From positions 12,091,736-12,155,735 of the forward strand of contig AP025040.1 of the NCBI GenBank assembly GCA_036186865.1: DNA of 64,000 nt, given 5' to 3'. The position numbers and the translations under genes are program-made. The notes beneath the pieces are model-generated. The model searched no databases. It saw only the letters and a program-made list of their open reading frames with translations, and was not told the origin of the DNA. This document shows positions 22,641 to 33,139 of this stretch, piece by piece (positions within the stretch are counted from its first letter, which is position 1; each line of letters opens with the position of its first letter). The stretch comes from Eustoma russellianum. Lineage: Eukaryota > Streptophyta > Magnoliopsida > Gentianales > Gentianaceae.

Positions 22641-23100
22641 ACACGAACATTGAGTCTATCATTATCTATTTTTAATATGTTTTATCGGTTACATCTTAAT
22701 CTTTTTTATTTATTTTTATTGCTTTTGTCTTTTTCATTGAAGTGTTTTTATACACCAAAGAAAATAATCAAACATATAAGTATGGATTCACTGAATAGAA
22801 ATTCTCTTTTACTTAAAAAGCATTAAAGAAAATAACGTTTAGAAAACATGTTCACGTAATCTTATGTGGTTAAAATCATTAAAGAAAATAACATTTAGAT
22901 ATAATTGGTTTTTGACAAAGTATTAATAATATGTCATGGCATAATTGGTATTATTGGTTTTGACAAATTAATGAAGAAAAAGCATCATCATTATAGAGCC
23001 TCTGGAAATGGATTTTGATTAAAGCAATCTCCATCAATGAACTCTCAAGAATCAAGTAATTTCGCTCGTCAAAGTACTGCAAATCTGCAATATACCCCGT
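22641..23100. other. Gene-free left flank of the young copia element
   Basis: AT-rich. AAAGAAAATAACGTTTAGA and a near copy about 60 bases later form a small local duplication. A 49-codon open stretch on the minus strand (22951-23095) is not supported as an exon. Confidence 0.4.
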
Positions 23101-23330
23101 TGTGGAGAATCTTACCATATTGATGAAGATTGATATTGGCATAAATGTAAATAATGTTGATTGATTGTAATTGATAGGATAGGGAGAAATCAAAGGAAGA
23201 AATAAAACCTTCCATGTATACGAATACAATAGGGGTGTATTTATATCATAGCCTTGTATACAGTTTATACACACGAAAAATAAAAAGAAAACTTCTTCTC
23301 TGCATATTGCTTCTGTTAGTCTTTACGACA
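23101..23330 (+). repeat. 5' LTR of the young copia element
   Basis: Starts TGTGGAGAATC and ends TTTACGACA. It ends directly at the primer-binding site and matches the 3' LTR at 229 of 230 positions by eye. Confidence 0.96.
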
Positions 23331-23343
23331 TGGTATCAGAGCG
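23331..23343 (+). other. Primer-binding site of the young copia element
   Basis: TGGTATCAGAGCG directly after the 5' LTR is complementary to the 3' end of plant initiator methionine tRNA, the usual primer for minus-strand synthesis in this group. Confidence 0.93.
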
Positions 23344-23561
23344 GGCAATTTAGCCCACTACACCGTGTGTTTCTTGACTTGGCTCAGAATCTGAGTTCAT
23401 CATTGCCTGTGTTTGTTGGCTCAGAATCTGAGTTCATCCTTGCCCATACCCTTCACAGCCTTAGCCTGTGACCAAATACCTTATTTGTTCTTAACATATA
23501 CCTGTTACTCCGGCCATCCCAACTCCCTGCGTTTTTTCCTGCAATCCATCAAACAAAAAAC

Positions 23562-25700
23562 ATGTCAACCCACAATGATACTGAAGGAGAGAGTTCTGAA
23601 ACAAAACCACAGAATCCGGCTGGTTTTGATTTTTCAGAACAGTTCGCACGTTTTCTCCAACAAAGTCTGCAAATAACCAACCCGTCTGGCACAGAGAGCA
23701 ATCTGATACTTAAAGTGAAATTAAATAGTAGTAATTACAGCCTCTGGAAGAGGTTGATGCTGATGGCCCTCAAAGGCAGGGGCAAAAGTGCACACATATC
23801 CGGGACACCTCCGCCACCTCTGCCTACGGACCAGACATACGACAGGTGGGAACAAGAGGACCAATTGGTTCTCACATGGCTCATTGACAATATTGAAGAC
23901 AGCCTGATCCATAGTGTCTCCAAGTATCCCACTGCAAAAACACTATGGGATGGTTTGGCCGTCACTTATGGATCAGGAGGAGATCCTATACAGGTCTATG
24001 ACCTCCATAAACAGGCGGCAACAATAAAACAAGGGAATCGAACCCTTGAATCTGTGTGGAACCAATTCCAGGAAATCTGGATGACTATTGACACTTTGGA
24101 CCCTAATCCCATGGAGTCACCAAGGGATATTCAAACTTATAACAGAAAAATACAAGAATTTGGTCTGTATCAGCTTCTGGTGGCAGTGGACGAACGATTT
24201 GCCAACATCAAGAAGGAATTACTGAAAAGAGAGCCCAGACCCACGGCAGAGACTGCGTACAACGAGCTCCGCCGGGCTGAGATACAGGATGGGGTCATAA
24301 CTGGAGCAACCCCTTCAGATCTCTCATCACAAGGGGTTGGATATGGCCTAGCAGCCACTCGCGGACCAACGGGGAAAGGAAAGGGACGGGGCCAAACCAC
24401 CGCACAGATCCATCAACAACCACCACGCTCAGCCAATACATCATCGCGTGGTGGGGACAAATCCTACCTGGAGTGCAACCACTGTGGAAAAAAGGGACAT
24501 ACAGCCGAAAAATGCTTCAAATTGCACGGTTTCCCTGATTGGTGGGAAGATTTCAAGAAGAAGGCACAAGCCAAGGCGGCAACTGGCACCACCGAAGGCA
24601 GTACCAGGACCAGAGATGGCAACGATGGTGAACAGGGACACAGCGGCGAAGAAACAAAAACAGGAGGAGCTCACATGGCGGCCTCAGCCGCTGAACAAGG
24701 TAACAGGGTTAGGGTTTCAAACCCTAACCCTCCCTTAAATACCCCCAGCCTAATACATTTTGCTCCTTTACCCCCTGCACCTTCTGAGTCATTTAAATTC
24801 CCTCCTGAAGTCTGTCGAAATAACAATCAGACCCCCAGTACTCCCATTTTTGCTACTTCGACCCTTGCTTTACTTAATAATGTCAGTACTGACCCTCTTC
24901 TTGCAGGATTGTCAACTTCAGTCAAGAACTTTGGTATAACTGCACCCAAGTCCACCAATTTTACACAATTACCACCAGAGCCCAAGTCACTATGTCATAC
25001 CACAAATTGTCATTCAAAGTGGATTTTCGATTGTGGAGCCACTGATACAATGTCCTATGATCCTCATGACTTTATAACATCTACATCACCCATAAAAACC
25101 TCCGTTGAAACAGCCAATGGAGCGTCTTTCCCAGTTCAAGGGAGTGGGTCAATTGCAATTATCCCCCAAATTACTTTACGAAATTGCCTCTATGTTCCAT
25201 CTTTGTCTACCAAACTATTGTCTGTTAGTCAAGTTACGAAGGAATTAGATTGCATTGTACTAATGTATCCCAATTTTTGCCTATTGCAGGATATTCATAC
25301 GAGGGCGATTATTGGGCGTGGCACTGAGCGTGATGGATTGTACTATGTTGATGCGGTGGCGCAACAGGGACAGTCTAATCTTGCCACTGGGACAGTCTCT
25401 AGACAGGTGTGGTTGTGGCATCGCCGTTTGGGGCATCCATCATTTACTTACCTAAAACATTTATTTCCCAATTTACTTTCATCCAAAAATAATGTTTTTC
25501 CCTGTGATACTTGCCTCCGGGCAAAACAAACTCGGGCATCGTATCCGGCTACTAATACCTGGGTGAATAAAATTTTTACATTAGTCCATTCTGATGTGTG
25601 GGGACCTGCACCTTATGTTACCCCTCTTGGTTTCCGGTACTATGTTATTTTTGTTGATGATTGTTCTCGTATGACATGGCTGTATCTGTTAAAAAAATAA
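23562..25700 (+). CDS. Copia gag, protease and first part of integrase (712 residues, frameshifted at its end)
   Basis: Residues about 40-250 form the capsid-like gag region. A CCHC zinc knuckle (CNHCGKKGHTAEKC) lies near residue 304, followed by CFKLHGFPDWW-type sequence. The aspartic protease block near residue 489 reads DCGAT where copia elements normally have Asp-Ser/Thr-Gly-Ala, so serine is replaced by cysteine. The integrase HHCC zinc domain covers about residues 616-660 and the first catalytic-core residues follow. Translation stops at 25698-25700 right after a run of seven A; six would keep the frame open into the next segment. The ATG at 23562 is the first suitable start after the leader. 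Confidence 0.93.
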   Translation: MSTHNDTEGESSETKPQNPAGFDFSEQFARFLQQSLQITNPSGTESNLILKVKLNSSNYSLWKRLMLMALKGRGKSAHISGTPPPPLPTDQTYDRWEQEDQLVLTWLIDNIEDSLIHSVSKYPTAKTLWDGLAVTYGSGGDPIQVYDLHKQAATIKQGNRTLESVWNQFQEIWMTIDTLDPNPMESPRDIQTYNRKIQEFGLYQLLVAVDERFANIKKELLKREPRPTAETAYNELRRAEIQDGVITGATPSDLSSQGVGYGLAATRGPTGKGKGRGQTTAQIHQQPPRSANTSSRGGDKSYLECNHCGKKGHTAEKCFKLHGFPDWWEDFKKKAQAKAATGTTEGSTRTRDGNDGEQGHSGEETKTGGAHMAASAAEQGNRVRVSNPNPPLNTPSLIHFAPLPPAPSESFKFPPEVCRNNNQTPSTPIFATSTLALLNNVSTDPLLAGLSTSVKNFGITAPKSTNFTQLPPEPKSLCHTTNCHSKWIFDCGATDTMSYDPHDFITSTSPIKTSVETANGASFPVQGSGSIAIIPQITLRNCLYVPSLSTKLLSVSQVTKELDCIVLMYPNFCLLQDIHTRAIIGRGTERDGLYYVDAVAQQGQSNLATGTVSRQVWLWHRRLGHPSFTYLKHLFPNLLSSKNNVFPCDTCLRAKQTRASYPATNTWVNKIFTLVHSDVWGPAPYVTPLGFRYYVIFVDDCSRMTWLYLLKK

Positions 25701-25707
25701 GTCCGAT

Positions 25708-28254
25708 GTGTACCAAAAATTCTTACAATTCCACCAAATGGTCAAAACTCAATTCAATACCAATATCCAGATATTGCGCTCTGATAATGGGGGGGAATAC
25801 CTTGGTGGGACTTTCAAACAATTCTTACTCACCAATGGCATAATCCACCAAACGTCTTGTCCCAACACTCCTGAGCAAAATGGAGTGGCAGAAAGAAAAA
25901 ATCGTATCCTTCTGGAAATGACCCGGGCCCTTATGCTTGAATCCAATGTCCCGAAGAGTTTCTGGCCGGAGGCAGTATCAACAGCTTCTTACTTACTTAA
26001 CCGCTTACCCACAAAAATTCTGAACCACAAAACACCTCTATACACACTTTCCACTCAACATCCTATCCCCTCATTTTTTACCTTACCACCCAAAGTGTTT
26101 GGGTGCACTGTTTTCATCCATACCCCCAAACACGACCGTTCTAAACTCGATCCCTGTGCTGAACGGTGTGTCTTTCTTGGTTATGGCACCACCCAAAAGG
26201 GATACCGTTGTTATAATCCCCTGACCCGCCGACTCCATATTACCATGAATTGTATATTTCTTGAGACCGAATTCTACTACCTACCACAATCTCGGGTTCA
26301 GGGTGAGACCAGTGGTGGAACCCTAGATTGGCTGTCACAACACATGTGTTCAGAGATAGTTCCAACACGGCACGTAGATGGCGCCGACTGTGCTACTACC
26401 ACCGACATAGTACCGTCTGACACCACAATGCCCGCCAGTAATCCACCTCGGATGGATACCGAACCAGAGGTAACAGTTGGTGAGAATTATACTATGCAAT
26501 CTAATGCTCGTAGCAATAACACTGACATAGTTACCCCACTCCCTGATAATACACCGGATCATACACATACTATATCTTCTGAAAATACTTCTCCAGTTAT
26601 ACCTTACCTTGATGATTTGGACAATCCAGGCATATATATGGAAAGTGCTGACACTATTAATGAGCAGGAGTCAGGGCTCATATTACCCCCCAGGGCTAGA
26701 GGTGTTCCCCCAGAACGCTACACACCCGAGAGGATCTCACAAAAATCGAGGTACCCTGTTAATACAAAGCGAAATATAACTGATACTGCTAAAGGATTCT
26801 TTGTGTCTATTTGCTCAGAACAGGTACCAAGGACAGTTGGTGAAGCAATGGGGACCACTGAATGGAAAAATGCGATGGACACTGAAATGGATGCTCTCAA
26901 GAAAAACCAAACCTGGGAAAGGTGTGCTCTGCCAAAAGGAAAGAAGCCCGTAGGATGCAGGTGGGTGTTCACAAACAAGTACAGGGCAGATGGCAGTATT
27001 GAGCGTCACAAGGCCCGTCTGGTGGCCAAAGGTTACACCCAAACCTATGGAGTGGACTATTCGGAAACATTCTCACCAGTTGCTCGGGTGGATACTATCA
27101 GGGTACTTTTCTCCATTGCTGCAACAAAACAGTGGCCGTTACACCAATTTGATGTGAAAAATGCCTTTCTTCATGGTGATCTCAAGGAGGAAGTATACAT
27201 GGAACCACCGCCAGGATTTGAAAGTGAGTTCAAGACAGGGGAGGTATGCAAGTTAAAGAAAGCTTTATATGGTCTCAAACAATCTCCACGAGCTTGGTTT
27301 GGACGATTCACTATGGTGATGAAAGAAAGTGGATATCGTCAGAGTAATGCTGATCATACCTTATTCATCAGGCGACGGAAAGGTATGGTAACTTGTCTGG
27401 TCATTTATGTTGATGATATGATAATTACAGGGAATGATGCTGAGGAGATGACACAGCTTCGGAAACATTTGTTTACAAAATTTGAGATGAAAGATCTGGG
27501 AGACCTGAAGTATTTTCTAGGGATTGAAGTCTTAAGGTCTAAGCAAGGAATCTATATGTCACAGAGAAAATACGTGCTTGATCTACTAACTGAGGTCGGG
27601 ATGCTTGACTGTAAACCGTCTAAGACTCCCATGGCTGAAAATCTGAAGCTGGAAATGATAGATAAAGGTGAAACGACTGACAAAGGCCGGTATCAGAGAC
27701 TTGTCGGGAAACTTATATACCTCTCTCATACTCGACCCGACATTGCGTATGCTGTTAGTGTGGTAAGCCAATTTATGCATAGTCCCCAAAAACACCATTG
27801 GGATGCAGTGGTCAGAATCTTGCGGTACTTAAAATACACACCTGGACGAGGAATCATCTTTCGGAACAATGGACATCTAAACATTGAAGCATACACCGAT
27901 GCAGACTGGGCTGGTAACCCGATTGATAGAAGATCCACCTCGGGGTACTTCACACTTTTGGGCGGAAATATTGTCACGTGGCGAAGTAAAAAGCAGAAGG
28001 TAGTTGCGTTATCGAGTGCTGAAGCTGAATTTCGAGGGATAGCAAAAGGAGTTGCGGAAATATTGTGGCTTAAAAAACTGGTCTGTGAACTAGGTCTTGA
28101 GGTGTGCCTACCCATCCGGTTGATGTGCGATAATAAAGCGGCAATAAGTATATCGGAGAATCCAGTCCAACATGACAGAACTAAACATGTGGAGATTGAT
28201 CGGCATTTCATCAAAGAAAAGTTGGACGGCGGAATCATTGATTTACATTTGTAA
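25708..28254 (+). CDS. Copia integrase core, reverse transcriptase and RNase H (848 residues, +1 frame)
   Basis: This is the continuation of the polyprotein in the next frame. It opens inside the integrase core (SDNGGEY block, then the QNGVAERKNR block with the catalytic glutamate), passes a variable linker, and enters the copia RT with YVDD near residue 567. The RNase H domain has TDADWAGNP and SSAEAEF blocks. The first methionine is only where the frame opens after the upstream indel, not a natural start. The stop at 28252-28254 comes from a missing C in a CC pair near 28245; the old frame continues to the polypurine tract. Confidence 0.93.
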   Translation: MYQKFLQFHQMVKTQFNTNIQILRSDNGGEYLGGTFKQFLLTNGIIHQTSCPNTPEQNGVAERKNRILLEMTRALMLESNVPKSFWPEAVSTASYLLNRLPTKILNHKTPLYTLSTQHPIPSFFTLPPKVFGCTVFIHTPKHDRSKLDPCAERCVFLGYGTTQKGYRCYNPLTRRLHITMNCIFLETEFYYLPQSRVQGETSGGTLDWLSQHMCSEIVPTRHVDGADCATTTDIVPSDTTMPASNPPRMDTEPEVTVGENYTMQSNARSNNTDIVTPLPDNTPDHTHTISSENTSPVIPYLDDLDNPGIYMESADTINEQESGLILPPRARGVPPERYTPERISQKSRYPVNTKRNITDTAKGFFVSICSEQVPRTVGEAMGTTEWKNAMDTEMDALKKNQTWERCALPKGKKPVGCRWVFTNKYRADGSIERHKARLVAKGYTQTYGVDYSETFSPVARVDTIRVLFSIAATKQWPLHQFDVKNAFLHGDLKEEVYMEPPPGFESEFKTGEVCKLKKALYGLKQSPRAWFGRFTMVMKESGYRQSNADHTLFIRRRKGMVTCLVIYVDDMIITGNDAEEMTQLRKHLFTKFEMKDLGDLKYFLGIEVLRSKQGIYMSQRKYVLDLLTEVGMLDCKPSKTPMAENLKLEMIDKGETTDKGRYQRLVGKLIYLSHTRPDIAYAVSVVSQFMHSPQKHHWDAVVRILRYLKYTPGRGIIFRNNGHLNIEAYTDADWAGNPIDRRSTSGYFTLLGGNIVTWRSKKQKVVALSSAEAEFRGIAKGVAEILWLKKLVCELGLEVCLPIRLMCDNKAAISISENPVQHDRTKHVEIDRHFIKEKLDGGIIDLHL

Positions 28255-28356
28255 GGTCTGAAGATCAGCTTGCTGATATCCTGACTAAGGCTGTCTGTGG
28301 ACGAGTTCTTGAGACGTCACTGTGCAAGTTGAACGTTGGCGACCCTACGATTCAAC

Positions 28357-28367
28357 TTGAGGGGGAG
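28357..28367 (+). other. Polypurine tract of the young copia element
   Basis: TTGAGGGGGAG directly before the 3' LTR (TGTGGAG) is the plus-strand primer site and matches the tract of the first copia element. Confidence 0.9.
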
Positions 28368-28597
28368 TGTGGAGAATCTTACCATATTGATGAAAATTGA
28401 TATTGGCATAAATGTAAATAATGTTGATTGATTGTAATTGATAGGATAGGGAGAAATCAAAGGAAGAAATAAAACCTTCCATGTATACGAATACAATAGG
28501 GGTGTATTTATATCATAGCCTTGTATACAGTTTATACACACGAAAAATAAAAAGAAAACTTCTTCTCTGCATATTGCTTCTGTTAGTCTTTACGACA
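28368..28597 (+). repeat. 3' LTR of the young copia element
   Basis: A 230-bp copy of the 5' LTR with the same TG start and CA end, followed by the target duplication CCCGT. Confidence 0.96.
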
Positions 28598-28602
28598 CCC
28601 GT

Positions 28603-29186
28603 CACCTCAAATACTGATTTATAAATTTTTCGAAACGATTTAGTATATGATGAAACTATAATTACTACTGCTTTTTTTATATTTCACAACCTTTACTTTA
28701 CTTTGAAAAGATGAACTTCACCAGTATATGTTGTTGCTTCGCCTTGAATTCTATGAAAGGTTCCGACTTTTATTTCCTTCCAATGGACGGCAAAGGATAA
28801 TACATAAAGCATATTTATAATTCTTCATTTATATCTTATCTTTAAACTTTATTTCTGTCTGTATTAGTTATTTTCTATTTTTTTTTCTTATCTGGACTTT
28901 TTGATATGGTGTCGTTTTCTTATTTATGTCGAGTTTTCTGCATGGTTTAATTTTCTTATTTATCTTTTTACACATGCACACAAGGAAAAGAATAGTGATT
29001 GAAACCATGGTAAACACCGAAAAGAAAAATAAAATGACGTTTACCTCTACCTTGAATTCAATCAATTTTGCATGTTTTCATAATGTGCATACATATTTAT
29101 ACTCTTTTTCAATTTTTTGGGGTGCTATTTAAATTTGAAAGGTTTCATATTCTTTCATGTGTTTTAATATCATCATGTTTGAAGGT

Positions 29187-29225
<39 letters not shown>

Positions 29226-29631
29226 TTGACATAGGTTGACATGTTATTTGTAAGTAATGTGAATGTTTTTGTATGTGATACCGAAGTACATATGCATATA
29301 CAGCCTCTCTTTCTACTAGCGAATATTATGCCGGCACAAGAAAAGAAAACATCATTCTCATTCACGTCTTGTTCGAGGATTTCATTTGTGTGAAAGTATT
29401 CCGTTTGATGGTTGTGTTTATTCAATAATATGACCGCCTCATGTCATATTCTAATATAATAGAATAATTACATTTCGTAATTCTATGTATCTGTAATAAT
29501 ATAATATAGAAGTCGCATGAAAATGTTTATTTGGGAGAAGTAAGATGTTTCCTCCCCTAATACGTTAAGTGAATTTATCTTTGCTAAGGACGACTCAGTA
29601 TTGAATACTGAAAATACTGAATACGTTGAAC
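28603..29631. other. Gene-free stretch between copia and L1 elements
   Basis: AT-rich with no supported coding sequence, apart from the C-tract at 29191-29217. Confidence 0.5.
29191..29217. repeat. Homopolymer of 27 C
   Basis: An uninterrupted run of 27 cytosines; the opposite strand is a 27-G run. This is rare in plant intergenic DNA and could form a G-quadruplex or i-motif. Its length is also prone to sequencing error. Confidence 0.9.
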
Positions 29632-30661
29632 AGATGAGCGGCGGCGTCGTCATGCCTTGGTGTTTAATTGGAGATTTCAATCAACTGACGTGCCAAGATG
29701 ACAAAAGAGGTGGAAGAGCAGTCCCTGGCTATCCGGTTGAAAGAATGCGGAAGATGATTAATCTGAGTGGACTAACTGGCCTGCAATTTTTCGGGCCAAG
29801 ATTCACTTGGACCAACAATCACTCTGGTAGATTCAATATTCAACAAGTTGGGTAATTCACTGTGGCATGAGACCTTCCCGCAGGCTGGGATCCAAAATTT
29901 GCCACGGGTTCATTCGGACCATCATCCACTACTACTCTACCTACAAACCACAAGTGTCTGTCGAAACATACCGCGCCACTTCCGTTTTCAAGTAGGCTGG
30001 ATGGACCATAATGCTTTTGATGAGTTCATAAAGACGGCGTGAGTGGACGCACTGGATGACCTTGCAGCCACGGTGGAGAGATTTATGGAACGCTTGAAAG
30101 TAAGGAAAACGGAGGTGTATAAGAATTTAAGGCACAAAAAGAAGCGATGCATTGCTAGGATTCTTGGCATTCAAAAGGAACTAGCAGTGAGACCATCAAG
30201 ATTTCTCTTCGAATTGGAATCACAACTGATGCAAGAATACCAACAAATCTCTCAGCTGGAGGATAGCTATTGGAAGAAAAAACTAAATTTGCAGTGGATC
30301 ATAGAAGGTGAGAGGAACACATATTTCTTCCAGAAATCAATGACCATGAGACATAAAAAAAAATATTGCGGCTTAAATGTGGAGGCGATCACTGATACTC
30401 GGACCAGGAAGTACTTAAACAAAAGGTACGGGACTACTACATCACACTATACACAGGTGATACCCAAGTCTGCCAAGTGCACTCCCAGTTCCGTTTCCCA
30501 GCCCTATCTCACAATGATCGCAATCCCCTAAATCGCCCGGTCACCGTCACAGAGATAGAAATAGCCTTATTTCAAATGGGTCCAAACAAAACGTCAGGCC
30601 CAGACGGCCTCCCACCAGCTTTCTTCCAACGAAACTGGAGTACAGTTAAATAGTCAGTCAC
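29632..30661 (+). pseudogene. L1 LINE ORF2, left part (endonuclease to RT start)
   Basis: Pieces in several frames encode the end of the apurinic endonuclease (GDFNQL and RFTWTNN blocks with the catalytic Asp/Asn, then SDHHPLLL) and the linker before RT (WIIEGERNTYFF). The start of RT (SGPDGLPPAFF) follows at about 30590-30640. Stops and frameshifts break it, including TGA at 30040-30042. The 5' part of the endonuclease and any ORF1 are missing. It is interrupted at 30661 by the gypsy element and resumes at 39813. Confidence 0.88.
30657..30661. repeat. Target-site duplication GTCAC (left copy)
   Basis: The GTCAC here and at 39813-39817 directly flank the TG...CA ends of the gypsy element. 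Confidence 0.95.
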
Positions 30662-33093
30662 TGTAGCGCCCCGCTCCCGAGCCCTAGCCTCGGGAACAGT
30701 GCACCCGCCGTACCTCACTAAGGAGAATACAAAGCGTCAAATCAATCTCTTACTTGTCAAAATGACGTAGAAATTTTTTTCGCGGAAACGTAAACCTTAA
30801 CATATATTAAACTCCAATAATCGTCATTACATTGCTAAATAAAACTCTGGAAATAAAATAGTAAAGTAGTGTGTGGAAATCCTCAAAATATAAATAAGAA
30901 CAAAATAGCTGCAGCGTCCCCTCATATCCTAGCCGCAGCTCTCAACCAGCCCATTCTGCTATGTCCGCCCCGTCCTCAATGAAGATATGCTCATAGTCCT
31001 CATCCGGCTCACCTGGGAAGTAGGGGTGAGTGACAGAAATCACCCAGTAGATGCCCGCCTCAAACAAATACAAAACGTACATACCGAAATGATATAGCCA
31101 CATAGCACATAAACATGATATCACACATAACACATAAATATAAGATAACATGCATAAGATAAAGTAAATGCGGTAAGTAAAGCACTCCACATAAAAATGC
31201 GCAAGTACGTGATGCATGCTCAAATAACGTGTCACACGCAACAAGAATCATGTCATGCAATATGCCCTAGACCTATATGCAATGCATGATCCCGGGATTG
31301 ACTGGATGCCTGTAGCCCGTGCACTACAATCCACCCTTGTGGATGCCCGTGGCCCGTGCACCACGATCCACCCCAACCGATGCCCGTGGCCCGTGCACCA
31401 CGATCCACCGTAACCAAGTATCCATGGCCCGTACACCATGATCCATCTTAATCACATACTCATGGCCCGTACACCATGGTCCATCATAATCACATACTCA
31501 TGGCCCGTACACCATGGTCCTCTTCACTCGAGCGTCTGAGACCCGTGCATCTCAGCCCACTCCCAATGCAATGCACGTGCCATGAATGCAACAACAAAAT
31601 CGCCTGGGGCCCGTACGCCCATCCTCACCAACTCCGGCACTCAACACTAGTCGTCTGGGGCCCGTACGCCCATCCTCACCAACTCCGGCACTCAATATTT
31701 AGCTTCATAAAATTTACAAATATTGGAAAGTGGTTATTTAGCATTCCTTTTATTTTTCCTTAGCTTGTGCTAATTTTCTAGAATTTTCTACTAATTTTTC
31801 CTTATTTATCTCTATTTATTATTAATTATTTTAATTACTTACATTTATCAAAATTCAGAAATTAAGTGGAAATAATTTTATTTTAACCTTTTATATTTTC
31901 TGGAATTTATTTAAAATTTTTTGATAATTAAATATATTTTTCTGGAATTTTAAACTAATTTTAATTAATTATTTATTATTTATTCATTTCAGAAATTAAT
32001 TTCAGATTTTTTTTTTTTTTTTAATTTTCGGTCAGGGCCGGCCTGCTGCCTGGTCCGGTCCGCTGGCCATCCGGTCCGGTCCGGCAGCCTGGCCGGTCCA
32101 ACAGTATTTTCTTCTCTTTTTTTTTTTTTATTTTTTTTTTCTATTTCCTTCTAACCTCCATAAAATCTTCGTTTTAACTCCGATTGACCTCAAACCAGTT
32201 GCGTTGGACTCGTTATAACGAGACGCAAGTTTTGAAGGTGGACACGTCATCACGTGTCCGGACGCGCCGTCAGGGGCCGCGCGTGGGCCCCACGCGCCAC
32301 ACCCCTGAAACACGTCCGTCAGACCCGTTTTTTTCGATTTTCAACCAATCCTAACCTATTCCGGACTAGATGAAGTTATTCTAAGGCCAAAACGAAATTT
32401 TTAAACCTCCTAAGTATGTAAATCCCTAATCTTTTGAGTTGTTTCAAGAGTATTTCTCACCCTAATCCAATCATACCATCAAATTCACATTCATACACAT
32501 ACGTAGCAGCAAGTAAACAGTTACCTCATGCTTTTCAATTATAAACAAATACACGTCTATAATATAAACAATTAAAACAAGTAAATCACATAAAATATAT
32601 CATCAAAGCATGCTTGGATCGTACCCGTTTGAGGGGGGGAAGAGGCACCTACCTCGATTGACGATAACACAAATAAATCCGACGGAGTAAAACTCGGGTT
32701 CGGAGCCTCGCCTCCCTTCTTCTTCTCTCTTTTCTCTCTTCTCTTTCTCTCTTCTCTTTTTTTTTTTCCTCTGCCGTATGTTTTTTTCTTTTTTTTTTTG
32801 TGCGTGTGTGTGTGTGCTATGCGTGTATACGTATATATGGTGGGGGAGTTAGGGTAGGTTTATTTGGTTTTCCCATTTGGTTTTGGTTTAGGTTTCCTAA
32901 TGTGATTCTAACACTATTAGTTTATAATTATCTTATTATCATCATCACCTTTTCATTATTATCATTATTATTATTATCTNNNNNNNNNNTATGTATATAT
33001 ATCTACTATATATATACATATATATCTATATCTATATATATATATATATATCTATATATATAATATACATATATATATTTTTCGGCCATAACA
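30662..33093 (-). repeat. 3' LTR of the young gypsy element, with assembly gap
   Basis: On the minus strand it starts TGTTATGGCCG at 33093 and ends GGCGCTACA at 30662. It contains a ten-N gap at 32980-32989. Internal minisatellites of GGCCCGTGCACCACGATCCA type lie at 31300-31530, and a repeated GGGGCCCGTACGCCCATCC lies at 31607-31690. Confidence 0.96.
32980..32989. other. Assembly gap of 10 N
   Basis: Ten unknown bases sit next to a TA microsatellite. The sister LTR has 14 bases at this place (between TTATTATCT and TATGTATATA, near 39697-39710), so the gap length is a placeholder. Confidence 0.97.
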
Positions 33094-33106
33094 TCCTACC
33101 CACCTT
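33094..33106 (-). other. Polypurine tract of the young gypsy element
   Basis: On the minus strand AAGGTGGGTAGGA lies directly before the TGTTATGG start of the 3' LTR. Confidence 0.85.
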
Positions 33107-33139
33107 ACAAAAAGTTTCGTCCCCGAAACTTGACGTACC

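Larger units (their letters stand above)
23101..28597 (+). mobile_element. Young Ty1-copia retrotransposon, 5497 bp, nearly complete
   Basis: Two 230-bp LTRs (23101-23330 and 28368-28597) differ at one base that I can see (GAAGATTG versus GAAAATTG). They are flanked by the 5-bp duplication CCCGT at 23096-23100 and 28598-28602. A tRNA primer site follows the left LTR and a polypurine tract precedes the right one. The interior has the copia order gag, protease, integrase, RT, RNase H, broken only by a one-base insertion near 25691-25697 and a one-base deletion near 28245. Insertion is recent. Confidence 0.97.

Noticed and set aside
22951..23095. 49-codon open stretch on the minus strand beside the copia LTR, possible exon
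   Set aside because: Too short to be significant, no homology that I can name, and no matching reading frame beyond the copia insertion.
25690..25710. Programmed +1 frameshift between the copia reading frames
   Set aside because: Most copia elements use a single frame, and removing one A restores it. An indel or sequencing error in the A7 run is simpler.
29601..29630. Extending the L1 open frame upstream of 29632
   Set aside because: The codons before 29632 show no endonuclease similarity; the frame is open there by chance.
31248..31763. Open frames inside the gypsy LTR, repeated at 37964-38479
   Set aside because: They are translations of the LTR minisatellite and occur twice only because the LTR does.
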